From Tulasnella sp. 424 (Eukaryota; Basidiomycota; Agaricomycetes; Cantharellales; Tulasnellaceae), in contig WSUB01000005.1 in NCBI GenBank assembly GCA_019633425.1, positions 124,001 through 188,000 of the forward strand: DNA of 64,000 bases, written 5' to 3'. Within the stretch, counting starts at the first letter, position 1, and the number at the start of each line of letters is the position of its first letter. This document shows, one piece after another, positions 21,071 through 31,683 of the stretch. The notes below the pieces were generated by a model that worked only from the letters and a program-made list of their open reading frames with translations, ran no database searches and was not told where the DNA came from. The translations under genes and the position numbers were made by a program.

Positions 21071-22601
21071 CGTTTTGAATAGGATGATGGGGAGGGGAAC
21101 GAAAGTACTGAAGAGGGATGAGAGGAGGAGAGCTACACCGGAAGAGAATCACTTGGCCCCTATTTATGTCAGGGGAGGGCAACGCAGGGAGCAAGAGTGC
21201 TCGAGTGACGCCCGTGACTCATTTGTCCTCGAGGTCCGGCACGGCAGGATCGTTGCGCTGTAACGGAGCCGGCTTTTGCGAAGATCGATGGTTGTCCAGA
21301 TAGCATTCAGATTGACTCTGATCGCGCAGATGAGGCCTCCGCAGGAGAATACGTCAGCTCGCCCCCCAAAAGTCATTTCGAGTTTGGAAACATGCGCACT
21401 TCTTTAACAGCCTCAAAGCACTTCATTTGATTATTGAATCTAAAACCTTGATAAACCACCAAGCATAGGTTGCAGAATTCGAAGCTAGTGGGGCATTACG
21501 TCTTTTGAATGGGTGTTGCGGATCATCGGAAGCGCCCACGTTACTGGAAGCAGCCGGAAGTGGAAAAAAGAGGGCACTGATAAGAAAGGAGAGGGAATTA
21601 TACGATCATTTGTTAAACGGCTGGTGATTAGACGAAGGCGGTGAAGAGAAGAACCCACCCGAGCCGGCGGTCTCTGAACAAGGCCAGGCGTGTGCTGAGA
21701 CGTGGCGGTGTTTGAACTTCAAATTCGCTCATGCCCTCTTGGCACAGGAGAGGCCCACTTCTGTACCTGGGTAGGCGCTAAATCTGGTTCGCGAAGGACG
21801 GTAGGACCGCATTCGCTTCCATCGCGTCGCTGGGGGTCGTTTGTAAAGATGATCGGCGGGAGAGGGACGTGAGATAGAGAGGGCAAGGTCAGAACTCATG
21901 GTTTTTGGCCGGGAACGGCGCCAGAGGCTGATCTTGGGCTGCTAGAGTAGTTTGAAAGACCTCGCCTTACCGAAAATAAAACCCTGGGAGGAAATGAAGA
22001 CTGATGAAACCATGAAAGGGTAGCTAGAGGGCCGGAATGGGGGGGGGGCGAGAAATGGATGCGTAAAGTGGATTATGGTGCACTTTTACATTCAAACCAA
22101 AGGAGAGATTATTTTGGTAGTGTGTATAGGCAGTCTAGTATTGCAGTGGGGGACTTTTTTCTAGTTGAAGCAATGAATGTTCGACCTCAATCTGGCTGAG
22201 GTAAGCAAGTGTCCGAGCGTGGGAGGATAACCAAAGGTAGAGTTCGGCGCTTCCTTAACCCACACAAGCGCTCTCTCGATTATCTGAATCGCTTCGAGCT
22301 TGCCGATATACGTGGCAAGTGCGCCCATCTCTCCACAACAGATATATTGAGCACGTAACCGAGGTCGCGACGAATTCCGACGCAAGCGATTTGCTAGCGT
22401 AGAGAGCAAGTGCGTACCATGCATATTACTTGACCTCCCAAGCTTAGTCTCATTCGTCCAATTACTTACCTACGGGTATGCAGCCCGGACACCCCAAAAG
22501 TCTCTTTTTTGTTGAAACATCTCTTTATTTTCCTTAAACCTTAGTTTTGACTCGAAAGTCCCCCGGCAGCCTTGTTCCCCCTCCTGGGGCCGTTCTCACC
22601 A
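21071..22601. other. intergenic, divergent upstream regions
   Basis: This 1.5 kb separates the BCS1-like gene from the Zn2Cys6 ORF. Only short open frames without domains are present. It includes a G run near 22040. Nothing else is recognised. Confidence 0.45.
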
Positions 22602-22995
22602 ATGCAATCAGTCAGCGGATCAGACCTCCCATCGAATCAACAGAGTCACTCCCCCCACCAAGGTCGGGTCAAAGTTAAGAAGATAAATCCATGCATTCCC
22701 TGCAAACTTCGCAGGTCTGTAACTTTCACCCGCCCTGCATCGTCCTCCGCAACCCACGCCCCATTTTTTATCTTATCCTAGGGCCCACTGTGACAGAGCT
22801 ATTGGACGAATGCCGTGCACAGGCTGTCGTCTGAGAAGATTCGTTTGCTCGTACGCGATGCAAAAACCAACTCGGTGTTTCAACTAATCAACGAATTCCT
22901 TTGCTTATAGGACTAGACTTGGAAAGGGTCCTCCTCATCTACTTCAAGGACGACATGGCCGCGTAGGACCCGCCGGTGGAGTGGACTGCAAATAA
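22602..22995 (+). CDS. short Zn2Cys6 binuclear-cluster protein, possibly truncated
   Basis: Three exons (22602-22714, 22782-22850, 22911-22995) join in phase to 88 residues. The first two together encode Cys-x2-Cys-x6-Cys-x8-Cys-x2-Cys-x6-Cys, seen as CIPCKLRRAHC followed by CTGCRLRRFVC. This is the fungal Zn(II)2Cys6 DNA-binding cluster, preceded by KVKKIN. The motif is complete only after removing the first intron, which supports that splice. Normal family members have several hundred further residues with a regulatory domain; here a stop follows about 28 residues after the cluster. It could be a short DNA-binding protein, the remnant of a larger regulator broken by the duplication just downstream, or a gene whose later exons I failed to join. 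The cluster is clear; the gene boundaries are not. Confidence 0.55.
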
Positions 22996-25900
22996 TCAAA
23001 TATTAGCACGCTCCGACGTTCGCGAGCCCAGGTGAGGGATGCTTGGGAGGATACTATAGCACTCTGAGTCGTCCGCAGCGACCCGTTATTCGGAACCTTG
23101 TCCTGGGCTTGTATGCTTGTTGCGTCTAGAAGTAAATACAGATGAGCGACAGTTCTATTCATGGACTAGGGATGTGGAGAGAAACATCGGATTTGCAGCC
23201 TAGACGGAGCCGGTCTGTACGACCTTTCGTGAGGTCCCGTCGAGCATCATCGGATACGTAAGAAGCGTCGGAGGGCCCCTGAGCGGCGAGAACCTTTCAT
23301 CAGTGACATCAATCGCAAAGGTGAATATGAAATTCGTTCACCATGGACCTCCGTTTGATTTAGACCGATCGCTAGATGATCTGTCCCTGGAAGGTGGGAC
23401 ACTTAGGTTATAATTAGTACCTCATACTTGACAACGTCGGGAAATGAGCTCCAGTGTCTTGGTTAAGAATTAATCACTCCATATGAATTTGTGTCTACTA
23501 ATCAAATAACGATTTATCCTGAGCTTGTAGCAGTAAATACAGATGAACGATGGTTCTATTCCTGGGGCAGGGATGTGGAGCGAACCGTTGGATTTTGCAG
23601 CCGAGACGGAACCGGTTTGTACAACCGTTCCTGAGGTCCCGTCGAGCACCATCGAATGCGGAAGAAGGGTCGGAGGGCCCCTGAGCGGCGAGGACCTTTC
23701 GTCAGTGACATCAATCGACAAGGTGAACATGAAATTAGGTCACCATCGACCTCCGTTTGATCTCGACAGATCGCTAAATGGGATCTGTCCCTGGAAGGTG
23801 GGACACTTGGGTTATAATCAGTACCTCACCTTTGGAAAAGCCGGGAAATGAGCTCCAGTGTATTGGTTAAGAATTGATCACTCCATATGAATTTGTGTTC
23901 GCTAAGCAAATAAGGATGAGATTGGGCTCGAAGTTTGGTTCCAGGCTGTTCGCGTTGATGGAGGGCCGGTTCCCAAGCCCTCCAGTCACATTCTTCGCCT
24001 ACGTGATGGCGTCCAGCTCCCTGGAACCTAACGGTTTAGTATTGGGGACTTTTAATGGAGCTTAGAGTAGGTATTACATCTAATCCGCCGATGAAGTTAC
24101 TCGATGCACCAACCTTGGAATCGCTGGGTGCGGTTCTCGTCGCTGCTTTGGGTTTTCACTAGTCCCGAACCTAATATATACTATCCAAAACAACGTAGCT
24201 ATGCTTATCACTTTGTATTGCCAGTAAAGACGCCATGGGTGTCGGCGGGGTCAGAAACCCCTCCACCGACTCGATTTAGCAAGACACTGAATCCAAAAAG
24301 AAATCCAGTTAAGATACCGGACGCCTTAAAAAGGAAGGGAAATTATGTCTGTCCTTCATTTTAAGCACGGGGATCTGCAGCCTCATCATTCTCTGCGACG
24401 ATCGGGCTTTTGTGTCATAGTTATTCCTGGCCGTGCAAGTTCCCATATTGCGACAGACGCCGGATGGGAAATATGTTCCACTGCCCAGAGGCTCGATTGA
24501 ACTATATGTCTGGATTGCAGCTTAACGAGTTATTCTCTGTCATTGAGTGCCCTTTCTTGACAGCGACGGAGTTTGGGACATCATAGCAACTCCAGCTCTA
24601 ATATCCCAGTCTATGACGAATCTCCAACTTTCTCTAAGACTGCATGAAGTGCGATGTCTTCATTTTTAGCTACTGCGAACCCAGAAACGAGGAATGCAGC
24701 TGTTCACAAAGGGAGCCGCTGGAAGGACTACTACTAGCTCCGAGCTAAGTTCCACGGAACCTTGAAGGAATTATCCCTGCTAAGGAAATAAACAATATGA
24801 ATCTACGGCCACTTTATTCCATAACCCGCACTCAGAGTGATCAAAGTTGGCCAAACCAATTTCTGGATGGCGGCGCCTGGAAAGCCTCATTTTCCGTGGC
24901 TAGCGGTGGCGCCGAAACATTCCACCAAACCTTGGAAGGCCATGTTTCTGCGGTACCTTCCAAGTCCCCATTCTAATAAAGGACCAAATTCCCGGAATAG
25001 GATAGATCCCGGATTTGTACGATCCAAAGACCTCCTCATCTCTCATTAACGAAGATACCGGATGAACCCTCATCGCGGCAATGATAGTCCTTCCCTGATC
25101 GAGCCCTTAGCCATGGGTTAGGTCTTATCACGAGGTTATTTTGTCCTACCCGATGCACATTGCCGCACCCTTGACCCTCATCACTTCGAACTCGGGTCAG
25201 GATCTCGCGAATGGGTTGCCGCATTTTCCTGGCCTTGACTTGGGACAGGTGATCCGGGCCCAGACATGGAATGTTTCGAATTCAACTGACGGGTCAATGT
25301 CGTAGATCCGGTACCGTTGGAAGATCGCGCATTAGCAGAGGGAAGAGACCGGTACCTATTCTGTATGTCCGCTCTGTCAGCGGCGATGGGAGACGAAGCA
25401 CCCTGCCACCATGCTCGGATGCGAACTCTCCCTTCCCCACAAGTACCATCTCAAGCACTCCGCATCCTTCCAGCAATCCCCCGCGGCCCGGAGGGAGTTC
25501 TCACTCATCCCAACTCCCCATTCGGTCAAGTATTTCCCGCAGGTCCTCATTGCGGTCGATCGAGAATCGTCCATGGGTGCATGGTGGAGCCCACACTTTT
25601 GAATCTTCGCCTCTAAACTCAATGGGGACTAGCACAATCTTAACCCCCTTCACGCATGTATCATTTTATTTTAGCCTTCTTTTACATGCATGCCTTTGAA
25701 AGATAAGTCGGAATCCGAAGGCGTGTGCACTGCGATCCTTCGGACACGCGGTTGTCTCGTGATGCCGAAGCCAAGACGGCGAATAGCTGTGCACTGTCTC
25801 ACCCAGGCCAACGGGCTTTTCGAGAAGGCTTTTAGCATGAGAGAAGCGGCGAAAGGAATCCAGGCCAAAGGGTTGGGAGGCAATGATGACTTACCTACTC

Positions 25901-27017
25901 TAGTCCGGCGTGCTCTCAATCAAGCTGAGAAGTCGTTATCGCACCCGAGTAACGGCTTTCTCCACCTCTCCAGACAGTCACTCCCCGACAGGCCCTTTGA
26001 CCCCAAACAGACTCCGTCCATTTTGATTGTATAGTATGTACAATGACCCCCGCTTTTAACAAAAGTAAATGAGAAAGGTGAAGAAGGTCCATTAAAGTGA
26101 AAAACATGAATGTACAAAAATAATGAAAGAAACGAAACAAAAAGTCAACGTGAAAGCGAAGTACGACAACACAGAGCACGAAGGGAAAAAAAGGGGCCGC
26201 GAAGTATCTCACACAACACATGGAGGGAAGAGATACACCGAGGCAAAAAGAAGAAACAACATACGGCATATCACATACACGAAGTCAAGACCGACATCGT
26301 AAAGGGACATACCGAAGGAAGAGGAAAAGAAAAGATAAAAGACACACACACGCATCGCATGAAACGAAGGATGAGACCAGAATGAAGTGGAGGTAGTAAA
26401 AGCCGAACAAACAAGGGTCAGCTCAGCTCAGCTCCCAATCGATGCCTCGCCTCCTGCCAGTCTGGGAAAGCACGTTCCAGACGACAGACCATGTACAGGT
26501 CCGTGGACGGACCATCAAGCCCACTAGACAAGGAGCGAGATGAAGGTAAGGCCTTGGGCAGGGTAATGGACTGGACGAGTAAGCCGAGCGAACGGAGGGA
26601 GAGCTTAAGGCTCGGGTGCGGTCGGGGTGCGGCGTACACGGCGAGAAGGGAACGAAGAAGGGGGAGAGAGAGAAAAAAAGGTGGGGTAAAATGGGGAAAA
26701 AGGTGGATTAGGAAGTGAGATGATGATTGCGGGAAGAAAGGCCTGCGGTAGCAGATACGGTGAAGGCGAGGAGAGGAACTAGATGTCAGCGAAAGGCGTC
26801 GTCATTGAGTCGAGCACTCGGGAAGAGTACCGTACAGGTCAGGAGGGCGAAAGGATTACATCGGAGGAAAGGTGGGGTGGCTGGGTTTCGTTGAGACTGA
26901 TTTTTTTTCGTTAATTTTTGTTTTGATTTTCGAGTGTTCCGGTTTTGCGAGTATGTGCAAGTATTGTACAATTTCCGAGAACGGGTATAGACGGCCCAGG
27001 ACGATACGTTCGTTTCT
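22996..27017. other. gene-poor region, 4 kb
   Basis: Apart from the tandem duplication at 23131-23913 I find no supported gene. Open frames at 25271-25699 and 25690-26034 are 110-140 codons long but show no domain, no splice structure and no clear codon bias. From about 26045 to 26720 the plus strand is markedly purine-rich, probably the 3' flank of the minus-strand gene that ends at 27018. Decayed repeat or pseudogene material is likely in 23.9-25.7 kb. Confidence 0.45.
23131..23913 (+). repeat. direct tandem duplication, two units of about 0.4 kb
   Basis: Unit A (about 23131-23510) and unit B (about 23532-23913) align along their whole length with an offset of 401-404 bp. Shared blocks include AGTAAATACAGATGA, GAGGTCCCGTCGAGCA, TCGGAGGGCCCCTGAGCGGC, GACCTCCGTTTGAT and CACTCCATATGAATTTGTGT. 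Divergence is roughly 10-20 percent by eye, so the duplication is not recent. Unit B keeps an open frame of 102 codons (23543-23851, beginning MNDGSIPGAGMW and ending FGKAGK); the matching frame in unit A is broken. The encoded peptide is not recognised. Confidence 0.8.
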
Positions 27018-28679
27018 TCACGACCGCATCATCCGAGCACGAGCATCTTCCATGCGCATGATCTCGTTGAGACCTAGAGACATAGTGAAAGATCCAAAAA
27101 ATGAGCTCGGGGTTTCCAAGCAACGGATCGCCAAATGATCAGAGAACTTACAGCAAACGACTTTGCCAACACCTTCCTTCACAGCAGCCTTTTCACGCTC
27201 GTCCACCCAGCCAAGGAACTTGCTGAGGAACTTATCAGGGTGCCACCTCAGTAACGCAGCTCTCAACAACGCTCGTCTCGCCTTCGCTTCGTCTTTCGCA
27301 TTCTTCACTTGGTCGTTGCTCCCACTCGTGTTGATTTTCGCCGCGCTCGCTCGAATGGCTTTCGGAGACAAGAGGAACTCCCTGATCGCCTGGGTGGTGA
27401 TCTTGTCGGGCGAAGAAGGCTGGACCGCCATCGGCCATGGGATGGAGGAGAATCGGAGGGAGATGCCTGAGTCGGAGGAGTTGGTGCTGAGTTGGTGCCA
27501 CCTGTCTTCGTAAGACAGCCAAGGGTCGATGGACGTCGCGCGAGACGACGGTTGGAGAGGCTGCTTGTATTGAGTGGACGTCTTGGAGGATTCGGTCCCG
27601 CGGGTCTTTGTCGACGCGTTGCCGTTTGAAGTGAAGGTGGCGGTCGACCCACGGCGGAATTCGAAGGTGAACGAAGCGGTACGAGTAGGGCCGCTGTGTC
27701 TGGGGTTGGCTGACGACGCGCCACCAGCGGCATCGTTGGAGTTGCGCCGGGAGGTCGGGGGTGAGCGAGAGCTTGGCCGGGAGGATTGTTGAGGCTGTTG
27801 TTGTTGCTGCTCCTTTTCCTTCGGAGAGCCACCAGGAGTTGGCGAGACGGACCTCGAAAGAGGGGGCGAATTTTCCGGACTTGGAACTTTCCACCGCTCT
27901 TCCAAACTCCTCAACCGTTCCAACCGGGTCGTAGCCTTTTGGATGCCCCGCTTGGCCTTGTCCTCGGTCTCAGTACAAGAGGCCAACTGGTCCTGCAAAG
28001 CCGCGAGCTCGGCATAAAGGTTTCCGATGCGGGTTCCGTACTCCTCAACGGGCCTTGATCGTTGTTGGTAGTACGTCGGTCCGTTGGGGTGGTATTGTTG
28101 TCGGAGGTTGCCGTTTGAGGTGCGGCGAGGCAAGGCACTTTCGTATTCGGCTTCTGATTCGGATGAGGTAAAAGATGCAGTCGAGCGCTTGCGTTGGGGC
28201 TGTGTGGTAGGGGGTTTTGAAGAAGCACGAGCGGCTCGAGCGTTTTCAGCCCAGAGCCGTTCTTCGTCCTGGCGCAAAGCGTCGATCCTCGCCTTGAGGA
28301 CTTTTTGATCCTTCCGGACCTGCTCCAAGCGGACCTGCCATTTTTCCAACGACTCCAGCTCCCAAGCGTGCATGATGTTGAAGGCGTTGGGCGGGAGAGA
28401 GGCGAAATCTGGGTCGGCCGGGTCGAATTGGTGGTGGTGGTGATGGTGGGTTTTGGGTGGCACGGGATAGGAGTCGGTCGAGTTAGACCTTGATGGCATG
28501 CCCGCGAATCGTGTCGTCGATGGCTTTCGGTTCAACGATGGCATTGAATCGCCTGAGCGGGATCGGTGAGGCTGACGTGGAAGGTATTCGGCTCTGGCAT
28601 AACTTGTGGTTGTTGTCTGGTGGTCCCGAGTTTCGTAATAGCGGGGGTCGGACGTCGTATAAGTCTTTGTAGTAGGCAT
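27018..28679 (-). CDS. HPDK J-like protein 1 (IPWP/FLLSP domain family)
   Basis: Two exons (27152-28679 and 27018-27073) give 527 residues. The second exon completes the conserved end CLNEIMRMEDARAR. The N-terminal part is Ser/Thr/Pro-rich with a six-His run (near KTHHHHHHQFD), then a coiled coil (WQVRLEQVRKDQKVLKARID) and a second coiled-coil-like stretch. A Ser/Arg-rich linker with a Gln run leads to the conserved C-terminal domain: EDRWHQL, LRFSSIPWP, AIREFLLSP, and LLRAALLRWHPDKFLSKF with HPD at about 480-482. It resembles the C-terminal segment of NFKBIL1-like proteins and the HPD of J-domains, but a full J-domain is not visible, so an Hsp70 link is speculative. Two paralogues lie at 30.3 and 36.5 kb. 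Function unknown. Confidence 0.8.
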   Translation of the reverse strand: MPTTKTYTTSDPRYYETRDHQTTTTSYARAEYLPRQPHRSRSGDSMPSLNRKPSTTRFAGMPSRSNSTDSYPVPPKTHHHHHHQFDPADPDFASLPPNAFNIMHAWELESLEKWQVRLEQVRKDQKVLKARIDALRQDEERLWAENARAARASSKPPTTQPQRKRSTASFTSSESEAEYESALPRRTSNGNLRQQYHPNGPTYYQQRSRPVEEYGTRIGNLYAELAALQDQLASCTETEDKAKRGIQKATTRLERLRSLEERWKVPSPENSPPLSRSVSPTPGGSPKEKEQQQQQPQQSSRPSSRSPPTSRRNSNDAAGGASSANPRHSGPTRTASFTFEFRRGSTATFTSNGNASTKTRGTESSKTSTQYKQPLQPSSRATSIDPWLSYEDRWHQLSTNSSDSGISLRFSSIPWPMAVQPSSPDKITTQAIREFLLSPKAIRASAAKINTSGSNDQVKNAKDEAKARRALLRAALLRWHPDKFLSKFLGWVDEREKAAVKEGVGKVVCCKFSDHLAIRCLETPSSFFGSFTMSLGLNEIMRMEDARARMMRS

Positions 28680-30295
28680 GACGAAGGACGAAGTGAGCAG
28701 AGCAGAACCAAGTATGGTAGTAAGGATAGTAAAAACGTCCGCCTGGGCTTCGAGCCAAGGGGAAAACGGGTTGGTGGACTGGTGGATCGACGACGTTGTC
28801 GAAAAAAAGAAGAAGGCCCGCGGGAGAGAGAGAACAAGGAAAAAAAGACGTCAAGGCGTGAGAGTCCCACGTTCGGCGCAGCCAATCGTTGGGAGAAGGA
28901 GAAAGTAATTAAAAAAGACGGTGGAGAGAAGGGTCGCAAAGGGCCGAGAGTGCCTTGAGCGAAGGGAAAAAATGGATGAATGGAAGGCGTGTGTGGTGAT
29001 TGGAATGAGGGCAAAAGTACGTCTCACAGAGCGGTAGTTGAGGTCGTCCTTTAAGTGAGAGAGACGTAAAGGGCGAGGTGAGACGTGCAGATAACTCATG
29101 GATGACAGCCTGCAAATGGTCTTTGAGGTCGAGTCCCTCGAAGAGCCGAAGAGGAAGCCTGGGGGGTGTAGTGTGCTTTACCGTGGTCGAATCACGGCTG
29201 GACGTGCAGCATGGCCACACGTGTACTAATTGCGGTTAATGCCGCTAGATAGTATGCGACGCAATCGTTTCATGATCACCGCTAGCGCGATGGTTCAGGG
29301 ATAAAAGTTTCGAGCGACAGGTACAGTAGGTGGTGTGCGTGGTGTACAAGTGCAGGCAACGAGGCTGGCTGCACGGAGTCGAGGGGATGATGATGGGCAC
29401 ACCACCCTTATTTGAAGCGGAGTCCGATAAGCGTTCATCATTTGGAGCGGCGGCTTCTGATATCTGAGCTCTTATCTCACCTTGCCGGTACGCACGGACG
29501 TAGCGGAGATCCCTATGTCCGTGTTTTTACGCGACTTTGACTCTTTGAGGGGTGAGGCCGAGCACAAGACAACGAACCGCCCTTTGAACAACAACTACCA
29601 CCAGTCAAACTCCTCCTTTTCTCTCAGTTTTTGTCCTATCAACGAATGGTGCATATGGACGACACTTGAGTTCAACCGACAGCCCCCTTTGTCTAGTGTA
29701 AACAGTCAAGCAACCCCTGCTCTCCGGCTCACCTTCCTAAAATGGCAGGTGTTTCCCTCGTGACAACCCGACGTGGCTCCTCCTCTCTCTTGCATTGACT
29801 AGTGGCTGGCTGGTGGGGCGACCCTCCATGCATATGATGACTTTTCCTTGTCTTATCGAATGATTCTGGGGGAGCACTGCAGTAGGGATCCATCGTCATA
29901 GGTGGCTGCGGTCACCTGTGTGTGTATCGTTATCTCGGTCCTCGCTAAGCTTTCGGACCGCGTGAGTCGGCACTTCGAATGGCTGTGACAACTCGGTGCG
30001 CCCCGCGCCGCCCCTTTTGGCCTTGTTGCTATGCGCCTCTCTCCTCTTCTCAAAGCCCGCGAGATCCCCTTTTACCACCCCAAGAGCCAACTCATCACTT
30101 CTCCCGTAACGCCCGTTTGAGCCATTTGTCCAAACCAGTAAATCCAACCTACAAAAACCCCACCCCAACCAACACTTCCAAACTTTTTCCACCCTTACAA
30201 ACTCCCGACCAACTCTCCCTTCCCCTCTCCCCCACCACCCCCTAAGCGCTCCTCCATCCGAACACTTCTTCAACGAAGTTCGCGTCGGATACTAT
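28680..30295. other. divergent intergenic region between two paralogues
   Basis: The 1.6 kb region holds the promoters of HPDK-family genes 1 (minus) and 2 (plus). Each start codon is preceded, on its own strand, by several hundred bases of C/T-rich sequence (minus-strand side 28680-29100, plus-strand side 30060-30290), the usual leader pattern here. I recognise no other gene. Confidence 0.5.
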
Positions 30296-31683
30296 ATGGC
30301 CAACTGGTTGAGTAAGTGCAAAAAAAAGTTTTCTACGCGTTTTTTTTGCATCTCATGGAGCCTAATTCGCTAGCCGTTCGTCGTTCAGGTTTCGTTTTTT
30401 CGTGGCTCGCCCGTCGTCGTCAGCGCAAAGCTGAAGAAAGAGCCACCAAGGCTCCTCTTCGCCGTCGAGCATCTTTTCCTGTCTATAAACCGCTCAATTC
30501 TGGTTCCGTTTCACCCAACACCAACCCCACCGCCAACGATCCAAATTTGGCATTCAACAGTGTTCGAACGCATCACACTCGTACGGTTTCTGCAAACCCT
30601 ACCTCCTCCCAGTACCAACCTATCCAGCAAATCCACCAGCAAATGCAACAGCAACCGACCGCTGGCGGACTCTACGTCCCACCTGGATACGTTTACCAGA
30701 CTACGGAAGGGCGGGTGGGAAACCGTCGCGTCACGGTCTCAGCGAGCGCCTATCCCGGTCACTTCGCTCCACAAGCCGGTGCTCCGAACACTTTTGTCCC
30801 GTCACACTCACGTACCGCCAGCGCACCCAATTCTACCGCTTATCAAGTCTACGCCAATGTCACCCCGGCATCCCGTACTGTCACCGCCGGCGCCAATGCG
30901 AAGAAACTCCCGCAGGCGCCTCCTCAACAACCTCAGTACTATTACGATCCACGTGCTGCTACGACCTCTGCTGCTCCCGCTGCAGTAATGACCCAAGTAT
31001 CTAATACGACTCCCGTTACGATCGCTCAAACGTCTACGACCGCCCCTACGCCAAGGACTTCCACGGCAAGTGCCACATCGAGACGGCAAGCTCCGGCCCC
31101 ACCTGCAAAGCCTCGGAGAAAATCCGCTCGCGCTCCTCTCTCCTCTCAGCCACAACAGGAGCAAGTGCGTCCTCCCTCGACAGCGGTCACACCCGCTGTT
31201 GGCACCATATCGCTCGCTCCTCCTCAGCCAACGACGTCGTCGAAGCGCGTCTCAACCGGCAGAAGGAACTCGGCTCCAGCTTCGGCTTCCCAACCTTACA
31301 ACGCATCTCGAGGCAAAGTCGTCGAAGCTTACAACCGCTATGCGAAATTCTGGCAGGGCGCTTACTCCCCTCGCACGCTCACGTTCTCGTCCATCCCATG
31401 GCCGGTCGTCGATGCACCGAAACACCCAACGTCTCTCAACGTCAACGCCGTTCGTTCCTTCTTGCTGAGCCCGCACCACAGTCAGGGCGTGCCAGCTCGG
31501 GAACGCGTCGAACACGCTCAGAGCGTATGGGAACCCAAGTCGTTCATGGCAACTTGGGGCCCGAGGATGCGTGAAGACGATAAAGAGAAGATCGAGAGGA
31601 CTTTGCTTTTCTTGCAAGGTACCTTGAGGATTCTCTACAACGAGGTTGTCGCGGTCGAGTCCCTCGACGACGGGTCGATGTAA
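30296..31683 (+). CDS. IPWP/FLLSP family protein 2, HPDK motif lost
   Basis: A 16-nt first exon (30296-30311, encoding MANWL plus one base) joins 30389-31683 in frame, giving 436 residues. An alternative open frame from 30316 exists, but the spliced start gives a hydrophobic then basic N-terminus (WLSFVFSWLARRRQRK), which looks more like a real beginning. The centre is Pro/Gln/Ser/Thr-rich and probably disordered. The C-terminus shares YNRYAKFW, LTFSSIPWP and AVRSFLLSPHH with the paralogues on either side. After that, the position where they have LLR-W/F-HPDK reads RVEHAQSVWEPKSF, so the HPD is gone, though the following helix (EKIERTLLFLQGTLRILYNE) is kept. No known function; lineage-specific loss of the HPDK part is inferred. 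Confidence 0.75.

Noticed and set aside
25271..26034. Two frames of 114-142 codons as genes
   Set aside because: No domain, no splice structure, unremarkable start contexts, and they sit in a decayed-looking region.
30560..31468. Frames of 130-140 codons overlapping paralogue 2 in other frames
   Set aside because: Pro/Arg/Ser-rich shadows; the IPWP and FLLSP motifs shared with two neighbours fix the real frame.
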